Assembly (NCBI GenBank): GCA_021795055.1
Contig: JAJYPW010000001.1
Span: 1 to 19,403 of the forward strand
Direction: 5' to 3'
Length of the DNA: 19,403 bases
Origin: Thermoplasmata archaeon
GTDB lineage: Archaea; Thermoplasmatota; Thermoplasmata; Thermoplasmatales; Thermoplasmataceae
Shown here: one piece after another, positions 13,131 through 19,403 of the stretch
How the letters are laid out: every line of letters begins with the position of its first letter
Position numbering within the stretch: the stretch's first letter is position 1
Position numbers and translations under genes: made by a program
The notes under the pieces: generated by a model
What the model was told of the DNA's origin: nothing
The model's database searches: none
Seen by the model: the letters and a program-made list of their open reading frames with translations, nothing else

Positions 13131-14255
13131 TCAACTTTCTCCGTTGCAGATTATGGCTAACGGCGAGGCTATCGATTCCCTGAGATTGTCAAAATATTCA
13201 CGCAGCTCCTTCATGCTGGCCGGCTTACCACCATATCGCACGCGTTCAAATGCACGAACGATCTGATCGATCCTGCCTGCATCCTTCACGCGACCGCTTT
13301 CAATCTCATTACGCACAAGTTCCCTGACAGTATTTGAGACATTTCCGCCTGAAATGATGTTGGCCTCAGTCATTCTGATTATTTCATCCCCCGGGATAAC
13401 ACCCCTGAGATGCAGACTGTCCTCCTCGTTCTGGTATATTCCATTGATAAGGTTGCAGCCTTCCACGACCCCGATTTTTGCCTGAACGTCTTCCAATTTC
13501 AGCAGTGCGGCAGATCCGTGGTCAAATGCAGTGCCGTTAGGATAGCTCACGATCAACTCCTCTCCCGTCATGGCAACCAGAGGATATGAAGACGGTATTG
13601 TAGGCTTCAGGAAATGATCTTCCGGATTCCATCCTGGATAAGCCGCTGTTGAATAGCTGTACGTTGCCGTCATGCTGTCAGTACTTTCCTGGTCAAGCAC
13701 CGGTAATGTCTCCATTTCCGTCCCCTTTACGATGCCCTCCTTGCTTCTGTCCCTGGTAACGACCCGGACAACGAAGCTGGAAATCAGGGCTACAATCACC
13801 AGACCAAGCGCTGCATACAGAAGGATATCCGGAATTTTCAGGAAATTCTGCGTTCCTCCTCCAAAAACTTGGGTGTTGAGAAGATTACCCAGGCCATGAT
13901 CAATCCCTTTGAATGGGTTGAAGAATTGGAACTGCTGCTGGCCGAATGGGTTGAAGAAAGAGACGTACAAATTAACTGTGTGGATCTCCGGGCCTAATGA
14001 TGGCCACTGAATATTGAATAAATTTGAGAAGTCTGGAAGCGTAATTGAAAATGGCAATGTGAACCCTGGAAATGAAGGAAATGAAAAGGCATATCCGGAA
14101 TTTGATCCGGAACCATGATTTCCCGTCCCGCCATTGAGGTTGCCCGTGCCACCTCCCTGGCTGGCTGGTGAGTTAATCTGGCCTATCGATGAAATCAGCA
14201 GCCAGGTAACGACTATTGCCAGAACGACCAGGGCAGCAGTAGACTTCGAAACCAC
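13131..14255 (-). CDS. DUF4129-like membrane protein heading the MoxR operon
   Basis: This is the first operon gene. GTG 14255 is the start because a TATA-like box lies 25 bases before it. The 374-residue protein has an N-terminal membrane segment (about 7-24), then a Gly/Asn linker (30-54) and a Phe/Pro-rich outer part (55-120: SFPSFPGFTLPF, FFNPFGQQQFQFFNPF). A second membrane segment lies at about 143-166. The C-terminal domain ends with VRAFERVRYGGKPASMKELR at about 333-352, matching the FERxRYGG region of DUF4129 domains, which are often fused to transglutaminases or found near MoxR genes. No transglutaminase catalytic triad is visible. The outer segment has few sequons, unlike the surface proteins, and looks low-complexity. 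Assignment to DUF4129 is by motif and context. Confidence 0.72.
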   Translation of the reverse strand: MVSKSTAALVVLAIVVTWLLISSIGQINSPASQGGGTGNLNGGTGNHGSGSNSGYAFSFPSFPGFTLPFSITLPDFSNLFNIQWPSLGPEIHTVNLYVSFFNPFGQQQFQFFNPFKGIDHGLGNLLNTQVFGGGTQNFLKIPDILLYAALGLVIVALISSFVVRVVTRDRSKEGIVKGTEMETLPVLDQESTDSMTATYSYSTAAYPGWNPEDHFLKPTIPSSYPLVAMTGEELIVSYPNGTAFDHGSAALLKLEDVQAKIGVVEGCNLINGIYQNEEDSLHLRGVIPGDEIIRMTEANIISGGNVSNTVRELVRNEIESGRVKDAGRIDQIVRAFERVRYGGKPASMKELREYFDNLRESIASPLAIICNGES

Positions 14256-14275
14256 GAAAATGAAGAGGAAGTTCG

Positions 14276-14284
14276 ATATTTAAG
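14276..14284 (-). promoter_or_regulatory. TATA-like box of the MoxR operon
   Basis: The minus strand reads CTTAAATAT centred 25 bases before GTG 14255, which fits a leaderless first gene. The remaining operon genes follow without room for further promoters. Confidence 0.45.
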
Positions 14285-14330
14285 TGTTACTCAAGGAACT
14301 GAGTATAAACTTCACGGGTTTCTGCATAAA

Positions 14331-14441
14331 TTAGTCATGATCCTTCCGGACGGGTGCTGCTTTAACATTTCTATTTATTATAATGGGTCTGCTTTTACGC
14401 GGGACGCGCAGAACTTTTTTGCCTTGAGTTTCATTTTCCAT
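14331..14441 (-). CDS. Possible 36-residue basic protein
   Basis: From ATG 14441 the minus strand encodes MENETQGKKVLRVPRKSRPI followed by IINRNVKAAPVRKDHD and a TAA. The composition is that of a compact basic peptide (seven Lys/Arg in the first 20 residues), such as a nucleic-acid- or ribosome-binding tail. I cannot name it. It lies 75 bases before the start of the MoxR operon on the same strand, in the gap between divergent genes. Only a weak A/T stretch precedes it. It may be real or chance; cross-species conservation would decide. Confidence 0.35.
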   Translation of the reverse strand: MENETQGKKVLRVPRKSRPIIINRNVKAAPVRKDHD

Positions 14442-14533
14442 CGTGAAGCTGGTTATCCGCGTTAGCGTGAAAAAGAATACCGGAAAAACTTCATCTGCCT
14501 TACCAAGTTTGGGATGTTCGGTTTCATCCGAAT

Positions 14534-14542
14534 TATTTTTAA
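14534..14542 (+). promoter_or_regulatory. TATA-like box of the two-gene operon at 14564
   Basis: ATTTTTAAT-type sequence is centred about 26 bases before TTG 14564, which supports that rare start codon and a leaderless transcript. Confidence 0.45.
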
Positions 14543-14563
14543 TCAGTTCGGGATAAAAGCACG

Positions 14564-15415
14564 TTGGATAAAGAAGAACTTAGGGAAATCCTTGCACAGC
14601 AACTTGCAACGTACAGGAAAAACAGCCCGGTCAGGGCCGTCCTGGTTATGAGCCCGGGAGATCATTTTGTCCCTAAACTGATCCCGGAGCTCTTTGAAAA
14701 AGTAAACTTTATTCCGTTCAAAGACAACTTTCGCATTGTGCTCGGTCAACTCAACGAAAATGAATATGCTGCATTCAAGAAACAATACTATGACAGGCTC
14801 TTATTTTTCCTGGCGCCGATATCAAGTTTTCTCGACCTTCCGGAAAAACTCATTGACCATGGCCTCGTACTTTCGTCCTTCATCTCAAGGGGTTCGGGCA
14901 GGATAACAATGAGGGGGATGAACAGGGGCATTGTATCGGAGACTTTCAATTCGTTCAGAAAAAGAGGATTCATGCCGACCTCACTTGAATTTGAGGGCAC
15001 TCAGTGCAACCTAAACCTGAAGAGAGACTGCTCGGTGAGGATCAGGGGGGATCCTGTTTCTGCCGCAAGGGACATTTCCCTGATATATGACGTATTGCTG
15101 GATTCCTCCTGGAAGTTGATGGAAAAACTAGCAGGAATGAGGCTTGTCGCTGGATCCTCATCGCATATGGAAAATTTTGTGCTTCACAGGGCACAATCCT
15201 CCCAGGATCTTTTCCTGGAAAAAGTAGCAGAAGAATATTCCCTGATTAAGACCGTGAACGAACCCGGTTTCATGCAGTACCTGGTTTCAGGCACCAGGGC
15301 AAACGGGTTTGTCCCGCTCATCAAGGGCGTCCACATCCGTATGATCCCTGACTCGCTATTCTCTCCGGAGATAGCGACCAGATTGATCGAGATATCGGAA
15401 TCGATGGAGGCCTGA
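14564..15415 (+). CDS. Hypothetical protein, first gene of a two-gene operon (283 aa)
   Basis: I do not recognise the family. The start is TTG, supported by TATA spacing. The chain is soluble and mixed alpha/beta without signal peptide or membrane segment. Visible landmarks are a helical start (KEELREILAQQLATYRK), a hydrophobic strand followed by a loop (AVLVMSPGDHF), an Arg/Gly patch at about 108-122 (SRGSGRITMRGMNRG), and a helix-rich C-terminal third ending RLIEISESMEA. No nucleotide-binding or metal motif is evident. The downstream gene begins one base after the stop codon, so the two are probably co-transcribed and functionally linked. Confidence 0.75.
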   Translation: MDKEELREILAQQLATYRKNSPVRAVLVMSPGDHFVPKLIPELFEKVNFIPFKDNFRIVLGQLNENEYAAFKKQYYDRLLFFLAPISSFLDLPEKLIDHGLVLSSFISRGSGRITMRGMNRGIVSETFNSFRKRGFMPTSLEFEGTQCNLNLKRDCSVRIRGDPVSAARDISLIYDVLLDSSWKLMEKLAGMRLVAGSSSHMENFVLHRAQSSQDLFLEKVAEEYSLIKTVNEPGFMQYLVSGTRANGFVPLIKGVHIRMIPDSLFSPEIATRLIEISESMEA

Positions 15416-15416
15416 G

Positions 15417-16151
15417 ATGCCATCCGAAGCAAGCCTGTTCTCGAAGTACATGAAGGAAATGAGGCAGTTGAAGAGGAGGCATCTGATTGTTTCCTGCATT
15501 GATACGAAGCTGAGGTCACTGGGAATGAAAGACATATTCCGGGATTCCAGAAATGGAAATTATTTAATCGCGATTAAGGGGGAGGGCAATAAAAGGGGAT
15601 TCACCCTTGGTTTCCCCGGCTACGAATCGGAATTCAGGACTCTTTCGGCGGATCAGGAGTTCACTCTGCTGATTGCTGATCCAGGTACAGGCGAGGGTGA
15701 CGGACTGGACGTTATTGTTTCCCCATCAGACGGCAACATAAGACTGATAACAGAAAGGGCGAAAGTGATGGCTGGAAAGATATTTCAGGAAAGCGATCTT
15801 GTTTTTCCTAATTTTCCCGCACCTTATCTTTACAACATGCACCCATTTCTGAAATCCCATTTCCTCTTGCGCTATCTTTACCCTGGCAGGGACAGGAGGA
15901 TAGGTGATGTCATAGAGGAGGCAACAGACTTTGCACTTGTCAACTCCGATATAAGCGACGTCCCGACCATAAGATCCGATTTCACCATGCTGCTGAGGAA
16001 CATGATCACCGCAGGAGTGCTTAGGGGAAATTCGGTGAACGTTGCCGGGCCAAAATCCGTAGCCTCATTCGAACGGAAATTCCTGGAGTACTATTTCAGG
16101 AAATTTGTCAGGATCAGGCCAAGTACGCTGTTTGATTATGAAGCCCTGTAA
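15417..16151 (+). CDS. Hypothetical protein, second gene of the two-gene operon (244 aa)
   Basis: No family is recognised. The N-terminus (about 1-35) is a basic helix (FSKYMKEMRQLKRRH). A beta-rich middle includes GNYLIAIKGEG, RGFTLGFPGY and FTLLIADPGTGEGDGLDVIV. The C-terminal half is helical and basic with FLLRYLYPGRDRRIGDVIEE, LLRNMITAGVLRGN and FLEYYFRKFVRIRPST. That half could hold a winged-helix-like fold, but this is a guess. ATG 15417 follows the previous stop by one base. It lies upstream of dph2, which has its own promoter. No transfer signs or codon anomalies were noted. Confidence 0.75.
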   Translation: MPSEASLFSKYMKEMRQLKRRHLIVSCIDTKLRSLGMKDIFRDSRNGNYLIAIKGEGNKRGFTLGFPGYESEFRTLSADQEFTLLIADPGTGEGDGLDVIVSPSDGNIRLITERAKVMAGKIFQESDLVFPNFPAPYLYNMHPFLKSHFLLRYLYPGRDRRIGDVIEEATDFALVNSDISDVPTIRSDFTMLLRNMITAGVLRGNSVNVAGPKSVASFERKFLEYYFRKFVRIRPSTLFDYEAL

Positions 16152-16277
16152 CGCTTCAAGTTGTTCCCGGCAATACAGAAATACTGAATCCACAGCCCGA
16201 TCCCATGCCTTGTTTATGGCAGTGCTCTCTGAATATTCCTTCAGCGTCGCTCTATTCAATAAATCACTTTGAATTAC

Positions 16278-16284
16278 TATTAAT
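16278..16284 (+). promoter_or_regulatory. TATA-like box for dph2
   Basis: TATTAAT is centred 25 bases before GTG 16306, which supports a leaderless start at that codon and separate transcription from the upstream two-gene operon. Confidence 0.45.
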
Positions 16285-16305
16285 CACCCGAATCCATACA
16301 CCATT

Positions 16306-17313
16306 GTGGGAATCGGGGATACAACATCGCTAGTTGAAAGACTTCGGGCTATGAACGCAAGGAAAATAATGCTGATGCTTCCGGACGGCCTGAAGCGCTC
16401 GTCCTATGATCTGTTCAATGAATTGAGCAGGGAATTTTCAGTGATCATCACCTCTGATGCTTTTTATGGGGCCTGCGATATCGGGAACCCGGATATTTAC
16501 GGGGACGTAGACGTAATAGTGCAGTTCGGGCATTCCGTGATACCCAACATCAATTATCCAAAGCCCGTAATATTTGAGGAATACAGGACTGAATTCACCT
16601 ATGACCTGCCTGACCAGACCTACGATCCAATTGTGGACAGGGGGTATCGCACTGTTGGCCTGCTGGCTTCAATCCAGTATCTGGACATTATCAATAATGT
16701 GAAGGATCACCTTGAACGGCTTGGATTTGCAGCAAAAATAGGCATGCAGGATTCAAGAATGGGTTATCCCGGCCAGGTCCTGGGATGCAATTTCAGCGCA
16801 GCGCATTCCATTTCTGCCGATGTGGACTGCTTCCTCGTTATCAGCACGGGAAGATTTCATGCCATTGGAGCGCAACTTTCCGGATCAAAGGAATCCTTCA
16901 TCCTTGACCTGAATGAGAGGAAGGTCAGCAGCATGAAGGATGAGACCGAGAAATTCCTCAGGAAGCGCTATGCCAAGATATCTCAATCCCTGAAGGCAAA
17001 AAGGTTCTGTGTCATAGTGGATACAAAAGTTGGGCAATACAGGAAAAAACTGGCAGATCTGATCTGCACCCAGCTAAAGGAACTCGGGAAGGATCATATA
17101 ATGATGTATTCAAATGAATTCAACTCTAACGACATAGTCAATTCGGGCTCAGATGCGGTTATCTTTACCGGCTGTCCCAGGGTACCGATAGATGACTATG
17201 ACAGGTTCCCATTTCCCATACTGACCCCGGTTGAATTCCAGACCCTTTTTGGCTTTAAGAAGTCTGACAGGTACGTGCTTGACGAGATAGTTGAAGTGGA
17301 CAGGCTGCATTAG
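16306..17313 (+). CDS. dph2: 2-(3-amino-3-carboxypropyl)histidine synthase (diphthamide synthesis, Dph2)
   Basis: The enzyme transfers the 3-amino-3-carboxypropyl group of S-adenosylmethionine to a histidine of translation elongation factor 2, the first step of diphthamide formation. It is a non-canonical radical-SAM enzyme whose 4Fe-4S cluster is held by three cysteines from three domains. All three are present: C57 in FYGACDIG, C161 in VLGCNFS and C290 in IFTGCPRVP. The 335-residue length is typical for archaeal homodimeric Dph2, and IMLMLPDGLK at about 21-30 is a family landmark. GTG 16306 is chosen from TATA spacing. The gene ends facing the e-MtaB/lysS transcription unit. It is a single copy here, with no Dph1 partner, as usual in archaea. 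Confidence 0.93.
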   Translation: MGIGDTTSLVERLRAMNARKIMLMLPDGLKRSSYDLFNELSREFSVIITSDAFYGACDIGNPDIYGDVDVIVQFGHSVIPNINYPKPVIFEEYRTEFTYDLPDQTYDPIVDRGYRTVGLLASIQYLDIINNVKDHLERLGFAAKIGMQDSRMGYPGQVLGCNFSAAHSISADVDCFLVISTGRFHAIGAQLSGSKESFILDLNERKVSSMKDETEKFLRKRYAKISQSLKAKRFCVIVDTKVGQYRKKLADLICTQLKELGKDHIMMYSNEFNSNDIVNSGSDAVIFTGCPRVPIDDYDRFPFPILTPVEFQTLFGFKKSDRYVLDEIVEVDRLH

Positions 17314-17537
17314 ACTGCCCAATCCAAGGGATTACCATGGTGAAACATATAGACCGGTAGCGAAGAGCGTTTGCCATATGAAATCCCATGCACCAACTTG
17401 CCTGGATGCTGGTGGAGTAGGTGCAAAGTTTCTGCTCTCTCAAAATCAAGCATGAATGAAACATGGTGCCGGCATGGAATCGAATTCACCGTTATCTCCG
17501 TCCCATATTTTCGAACAGAAGGAACGCTCAACCGCAA
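17310..17537 (-). CDS. Possible small ORF after e-MtaB (75 aa), doubtful
   Basis: A TTG-started frame begins ten bases after the e-MtaB stop and ends overlapping the last four bases of dph2. It fills the convergent gap completely (VRKYGTEITVNSIPC, LLHQHPGKLVHGISYGKR, MFHHGNPLDWAV). It is His-rich and matches no family I know. No Shine-Dalgarno site is visible. It may be a chance frame in a 3' untranslated region. Confidence 0.22.
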   Translation of the reverse strand: MRLSVPSVRKYGTEITVNSIPCRHHVSFMLDFERAETLHLLHQHPGKLVHGISYGKRSSLPVYMFHHGNPLDWAV

Positions 17538-17547
17538 ACTGGACAGC

Positions 17548-18792
17548 TCAGGAATTAGATTCTTTTCCTATAAGATAGGTTTCCCCAAAGCCCACAATCT
17601 CGCAGTTCACCCGGCTGTAAAGATCATACCTGCCGGGAACGACGATCGGACGGTAATTCTGGTCCCGGCCAACCATGGTATCACCTTTGCCCTGTTCGGT
17701 GATAAGGACTGATAACTCATTTCCTACAGATTTGGAAAATTCTTCCTCGGATATCCTTCTGTGAATCTCCATTATGGCTTTGTCCCTTCTCTTTGTCTCG
17801 TTCGATGATGTGGGAGTGGAAGAAAAATCCCTGGTATATGGACGTGGTGAGAAACGGGTCACGTTCACTATGTTTGGCCTCGATTTTTCGATCACTTCTA
17901 TGGTCTCCTCAAACTCAGCATCGCCTTCTCCCGGATAGCCAGTGATGATGTCCGTGGAGAGCATTCCTACCGGAAACGTCTCCCTGAAGCTGGACGCAAT
18001 TCTCAGGAAATCTGATGAGATGTATCCTCTGTTCATCTTCTCGAGGATAAAATCACTTCCGCTCTGGACGGGAAGGTGCATGAATTTGTAGACTTTGCAA
18101 TCAGAGTAACTATACAATAAATCCTGCAGGATCTCGGAAGTGTTCCCCGGCTCCATCATCCCAACCCTGAGCTGAAAGTCGCCATTGATGGCGGTAATAT
18201 CCCCAATAAGATCGGGTAACCCCGTTCCAATATCCCTGCCGTAAGCCGCAGTGTCGAGTGAGGTTATCCTTACCTCCTTAATTCCCCTGTCCAGCTGCAG
18301 CCTCACCTGTCCAACGATCTTCTCCCGGGAACGGGAAAGCAGTTTTCCCCGTGCTATCCGGGATATGCAGAAATTGCAGTTGCCCGTGCACCCCTGGTTT
18401 ATCGGGATGCCGTCAAAGATAGAAATATCCCTGATCTCCACGTCGTCAAGGCCTCCCCTGTAAAAATTCCTGAATGTGCCTGCAGAGATCAGCTTTATTC
18501 CTGGTTGATCAAGCGACTGGGCAGAAACAGCAGGCAGGCACCCGGTAACTTCCACATCACCAAAGCCGGAAAGTTCCTGTATCCTGCGAATCATCCTATT
18601 TTCTGTTTGTGAAATGACCACGCACGTGTTTATTACCCTGAGGTCAGCTTCTGAGGGATCAGATACCATGGTATCACCCTCACGCAGAAGGGAATTTACA
18701 TAGATGCCTGCCTCTGACTTTGAGAGGGTGCATCCGTAAGCTTCCAGATATATCTTCCTGGGCTGATTCATGGAAACTTGCGTTTCAAGCAT
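17548..18792 (-). CDS. Archaeal tRNA t6A methylthiotransferase (e-MtaB / CDKAL1-like)
   Basis: This radical-SAM methylthiotransferase is predicted to convert N6-threonylcarbamoyladenosine at position 37 of tRNA to its 2-methylthio form. The N-terminal UPF0004 domain has the three cysteines of the auxiliary cluster: C21 in AYGCTLS, C57 in NTCVV and C85 in VTGCLP. The radical-SAM cluster motif is C135-x3-C139-x2-C142 (GCTGNCNFC). Further landmarks are MHLPVQSGS, STDIITGYPGE and a C-terminal TRAM-like domain from about 355. At 414 residues it is of normal length. ATG 18792 overlaps the lysS stop by eight bases, which suggests translational coupling; an internal ATG at codon 8 is a possible alternative. 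The QSGS and GYPGE blocks fit the archaeal/eukaryal MiaB-like branch. Confidence 0.9.
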   Translation of the reverse strand: MLETQVSMNQPRKIYLEAYGCTLSKSEAGIYVNSLLREGDTMVSDPSEADLRVINTCVVISQTENRMIRRIQELSGFGDVEVTGCLPAVSAQSLDQPGIKLISAGTFRNFYRGGLDDVEIRDISIFDGIPINQGCTGNCNFCISRIARGKLLSRSREKIVGQVRLQLDRGIKEVRITSLDTAAYGRDIGTGLPDLIGDITAINGDFQLRVGMMEPGNTSEILQDLLYSYSDCKVYKFMHLPVQSGSDFILEKMNRGYISSDFLRIASSFRETFPVGMLSTDIITGYPGEGDAEFEETIEVIEKSRPNIVNVTRFSPRPYTRDFSSTPTSSNETKRRDKAIMEIHRRISEEEFSKSVGNELSVLITEQGKGDTMVGRDQNYRPIVVPGRYDLYSRVNCEIVGFGETYLIGKESNS

Positions 18793-19403
18793 TGATTCGC
18801 AGCCTCCTGGTTACGAATTCCTTGCCCAGGCCATAGAGGAAGTATCCAAGCCTTGGTCCCTTTTCCTTTCCTATGAGGAGCCTGTAGATTGCCATGAATC
18901 CTTCCTCCTGATCTATGGCGCATGCCTTTATCGACTCATGAATTACGTTGTGGATGTTTTCTGCATCCCATTCCGCAGCTTCAAGGGATGCCTGGAGGGC
19001 CGAGATGAATCGCCTCTCATTCTCGGGCAGAATTACTCTTTCATCTGCAGGCAGCATCTTGAATTTTATTTCCTCAGGGGCATATGAACTCAGCCATCTT
19101 CTGGCGATCTCGATCTCCCTGCGGACAATTTCCTCTCCGCCAGCATTGACCCTTGCGAGCCTGATAATGGAGTCTGGATCCCTGTATATCTGGATAAGTG
19201 TGACCAGATGACGGAAACTGACTGAAGCAGGCTTTTCTATCCTCCCGGTGATTGAGCTGTACAGCAGAATGCTTTCCAGGTTTTCCTCAGACACCTTATC
19301 CAACCCGAAATAGGCCCTCTTGTATTTCTCCATCTCGTCCATTGTGCTGAGAAGTCCAAGCCCTGGATCAAAGTTGATATGCCTTGACGGTTGATAGATC
19401 GGA
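18785..19403 (-). CDS. lysS: Lysyl-tRNA synthetase, class I (C-terminal part, gene cut by window edge)
   Basis: The frame is open to the window edge and encodes the last 206 residues. PSRHINFDPGLGLLSTMDEM at the beginning matches the (K/R)HIxFDPGLGxL segment that follows the catalytic core in class I LysRS. The remainder is the helical anticodon-binding domain (YKRAYFG, FRHLVTLIQI, GFMAIYRLLIGKEKGPRLGY) with its conserved ending LGKEFVTRRL. The enzyme charges tRNA-Lys and in most archaea replaces the class II form. The catalytic HIGH and KMSKS motifs lie outside the window. It is followed by the overlapping e-MtaB gene, so the two form one transcription unit. Confidence 0.92.
   Translation of the reverse strand, partial: PIYQPSRHINFDPGLGLLSTMDEMEKYKRAYFGLDKVSEENLESILLYSSITGRIEKPASVSFRHLVTLIQIYRDPDSIIRLARVNAGGEEIVRREIEIARRWLSSYAPEEIKFKMLPADERVILPENERRFISALQASLEAAEWDAENIHNVIHESIKACAIDQEEGFMAIYRLLIGKEKGPRLGYFLYGLGKEFVTRRLRINA

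Noticed and set aside
16065..16259. Minus-strand 64-codon frame
   Set aside because: It overlaps the end of the convincing gene at 15417-16151 and shows no motif.
17371..17712. Plus-strand 113-codon frame
   Set aside because: Much of it lies antisense to the well-supported e-MtaB gene, so it is a shadow.
1..19403. CRISPR array
   Set aside because: No regularly spaced direct repeats were seen by eye in any gap.

Overview
The window looks like a piece of an acidophilic, wall-less euryarchaeal chromosome of the Thermoplasmatales type. This is inferred from gene content, not from a database search. Archaeal markers are a class I lysyl-tRNA synthetase, RNA polymerase subunit K (RpoK), a single-gene archaeal diphthamide synthase (Dph2) and an archaeal e-MtaB-type tRNA methylthiotransferase. 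Most well-supported genes start about 25-27 bases after an A/T-rich TATA-like box with no Shine-Dalgarno site, which fits leaderless transcripts. The secreted proteins are very rich in N-glycosylation sequons, and no cell-wall gene is seen.

Layout. (1) 1-650, minus: a TnpB-like ORF that has lost its N-terminal part and a central block, still in frame and with a TATA box. (2) 1088-2419: a small unknown protein convergent with an MscS-type channel. (3) 2454-7835: an accessory island. It holds two paralogous, heavily sequon-bearing secreted proteins in convergent orientation (3112-4872 and 5604-7217). Next to them are two decayed ISL3-family elements and a frameshifted N-terminal relic of an IS110-type recombinase. 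At 4979-5072 there is a sequence that folds as a perfect four-way junction, followed by a terminator-like hairpin. (4) 7915-9180: an alpha/beta hydrolase with a palindrome beside its promoter, a gap of about 340 bases, and rpoK. (5) 9187-14255, minus: a tight five-gene operon, DUF4129-like protein / membrane protein / MoxR AAA+ ATPase / DUF58 protein / small membrane protein. (6) 14331-16151: a possible 36-residue protein and a two-gene operon I cannot assign. (7) 16306-19403: dph2, then e-MtaB and the 3' part of lysS on the other strand, a translation-related block.

How the parts work together: the MoxR operon is a familiar AAA+ chaperone/membrane module. The lysS, e-MtaB, dph2 and rpoK genes are core information-processing functions. 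The 2.4-7.8 kb island is the part that looks mobile and rearranged. The most unusual item is the four-way-junction sequence between the two glycoprotein genes, which no annotated gene explains.
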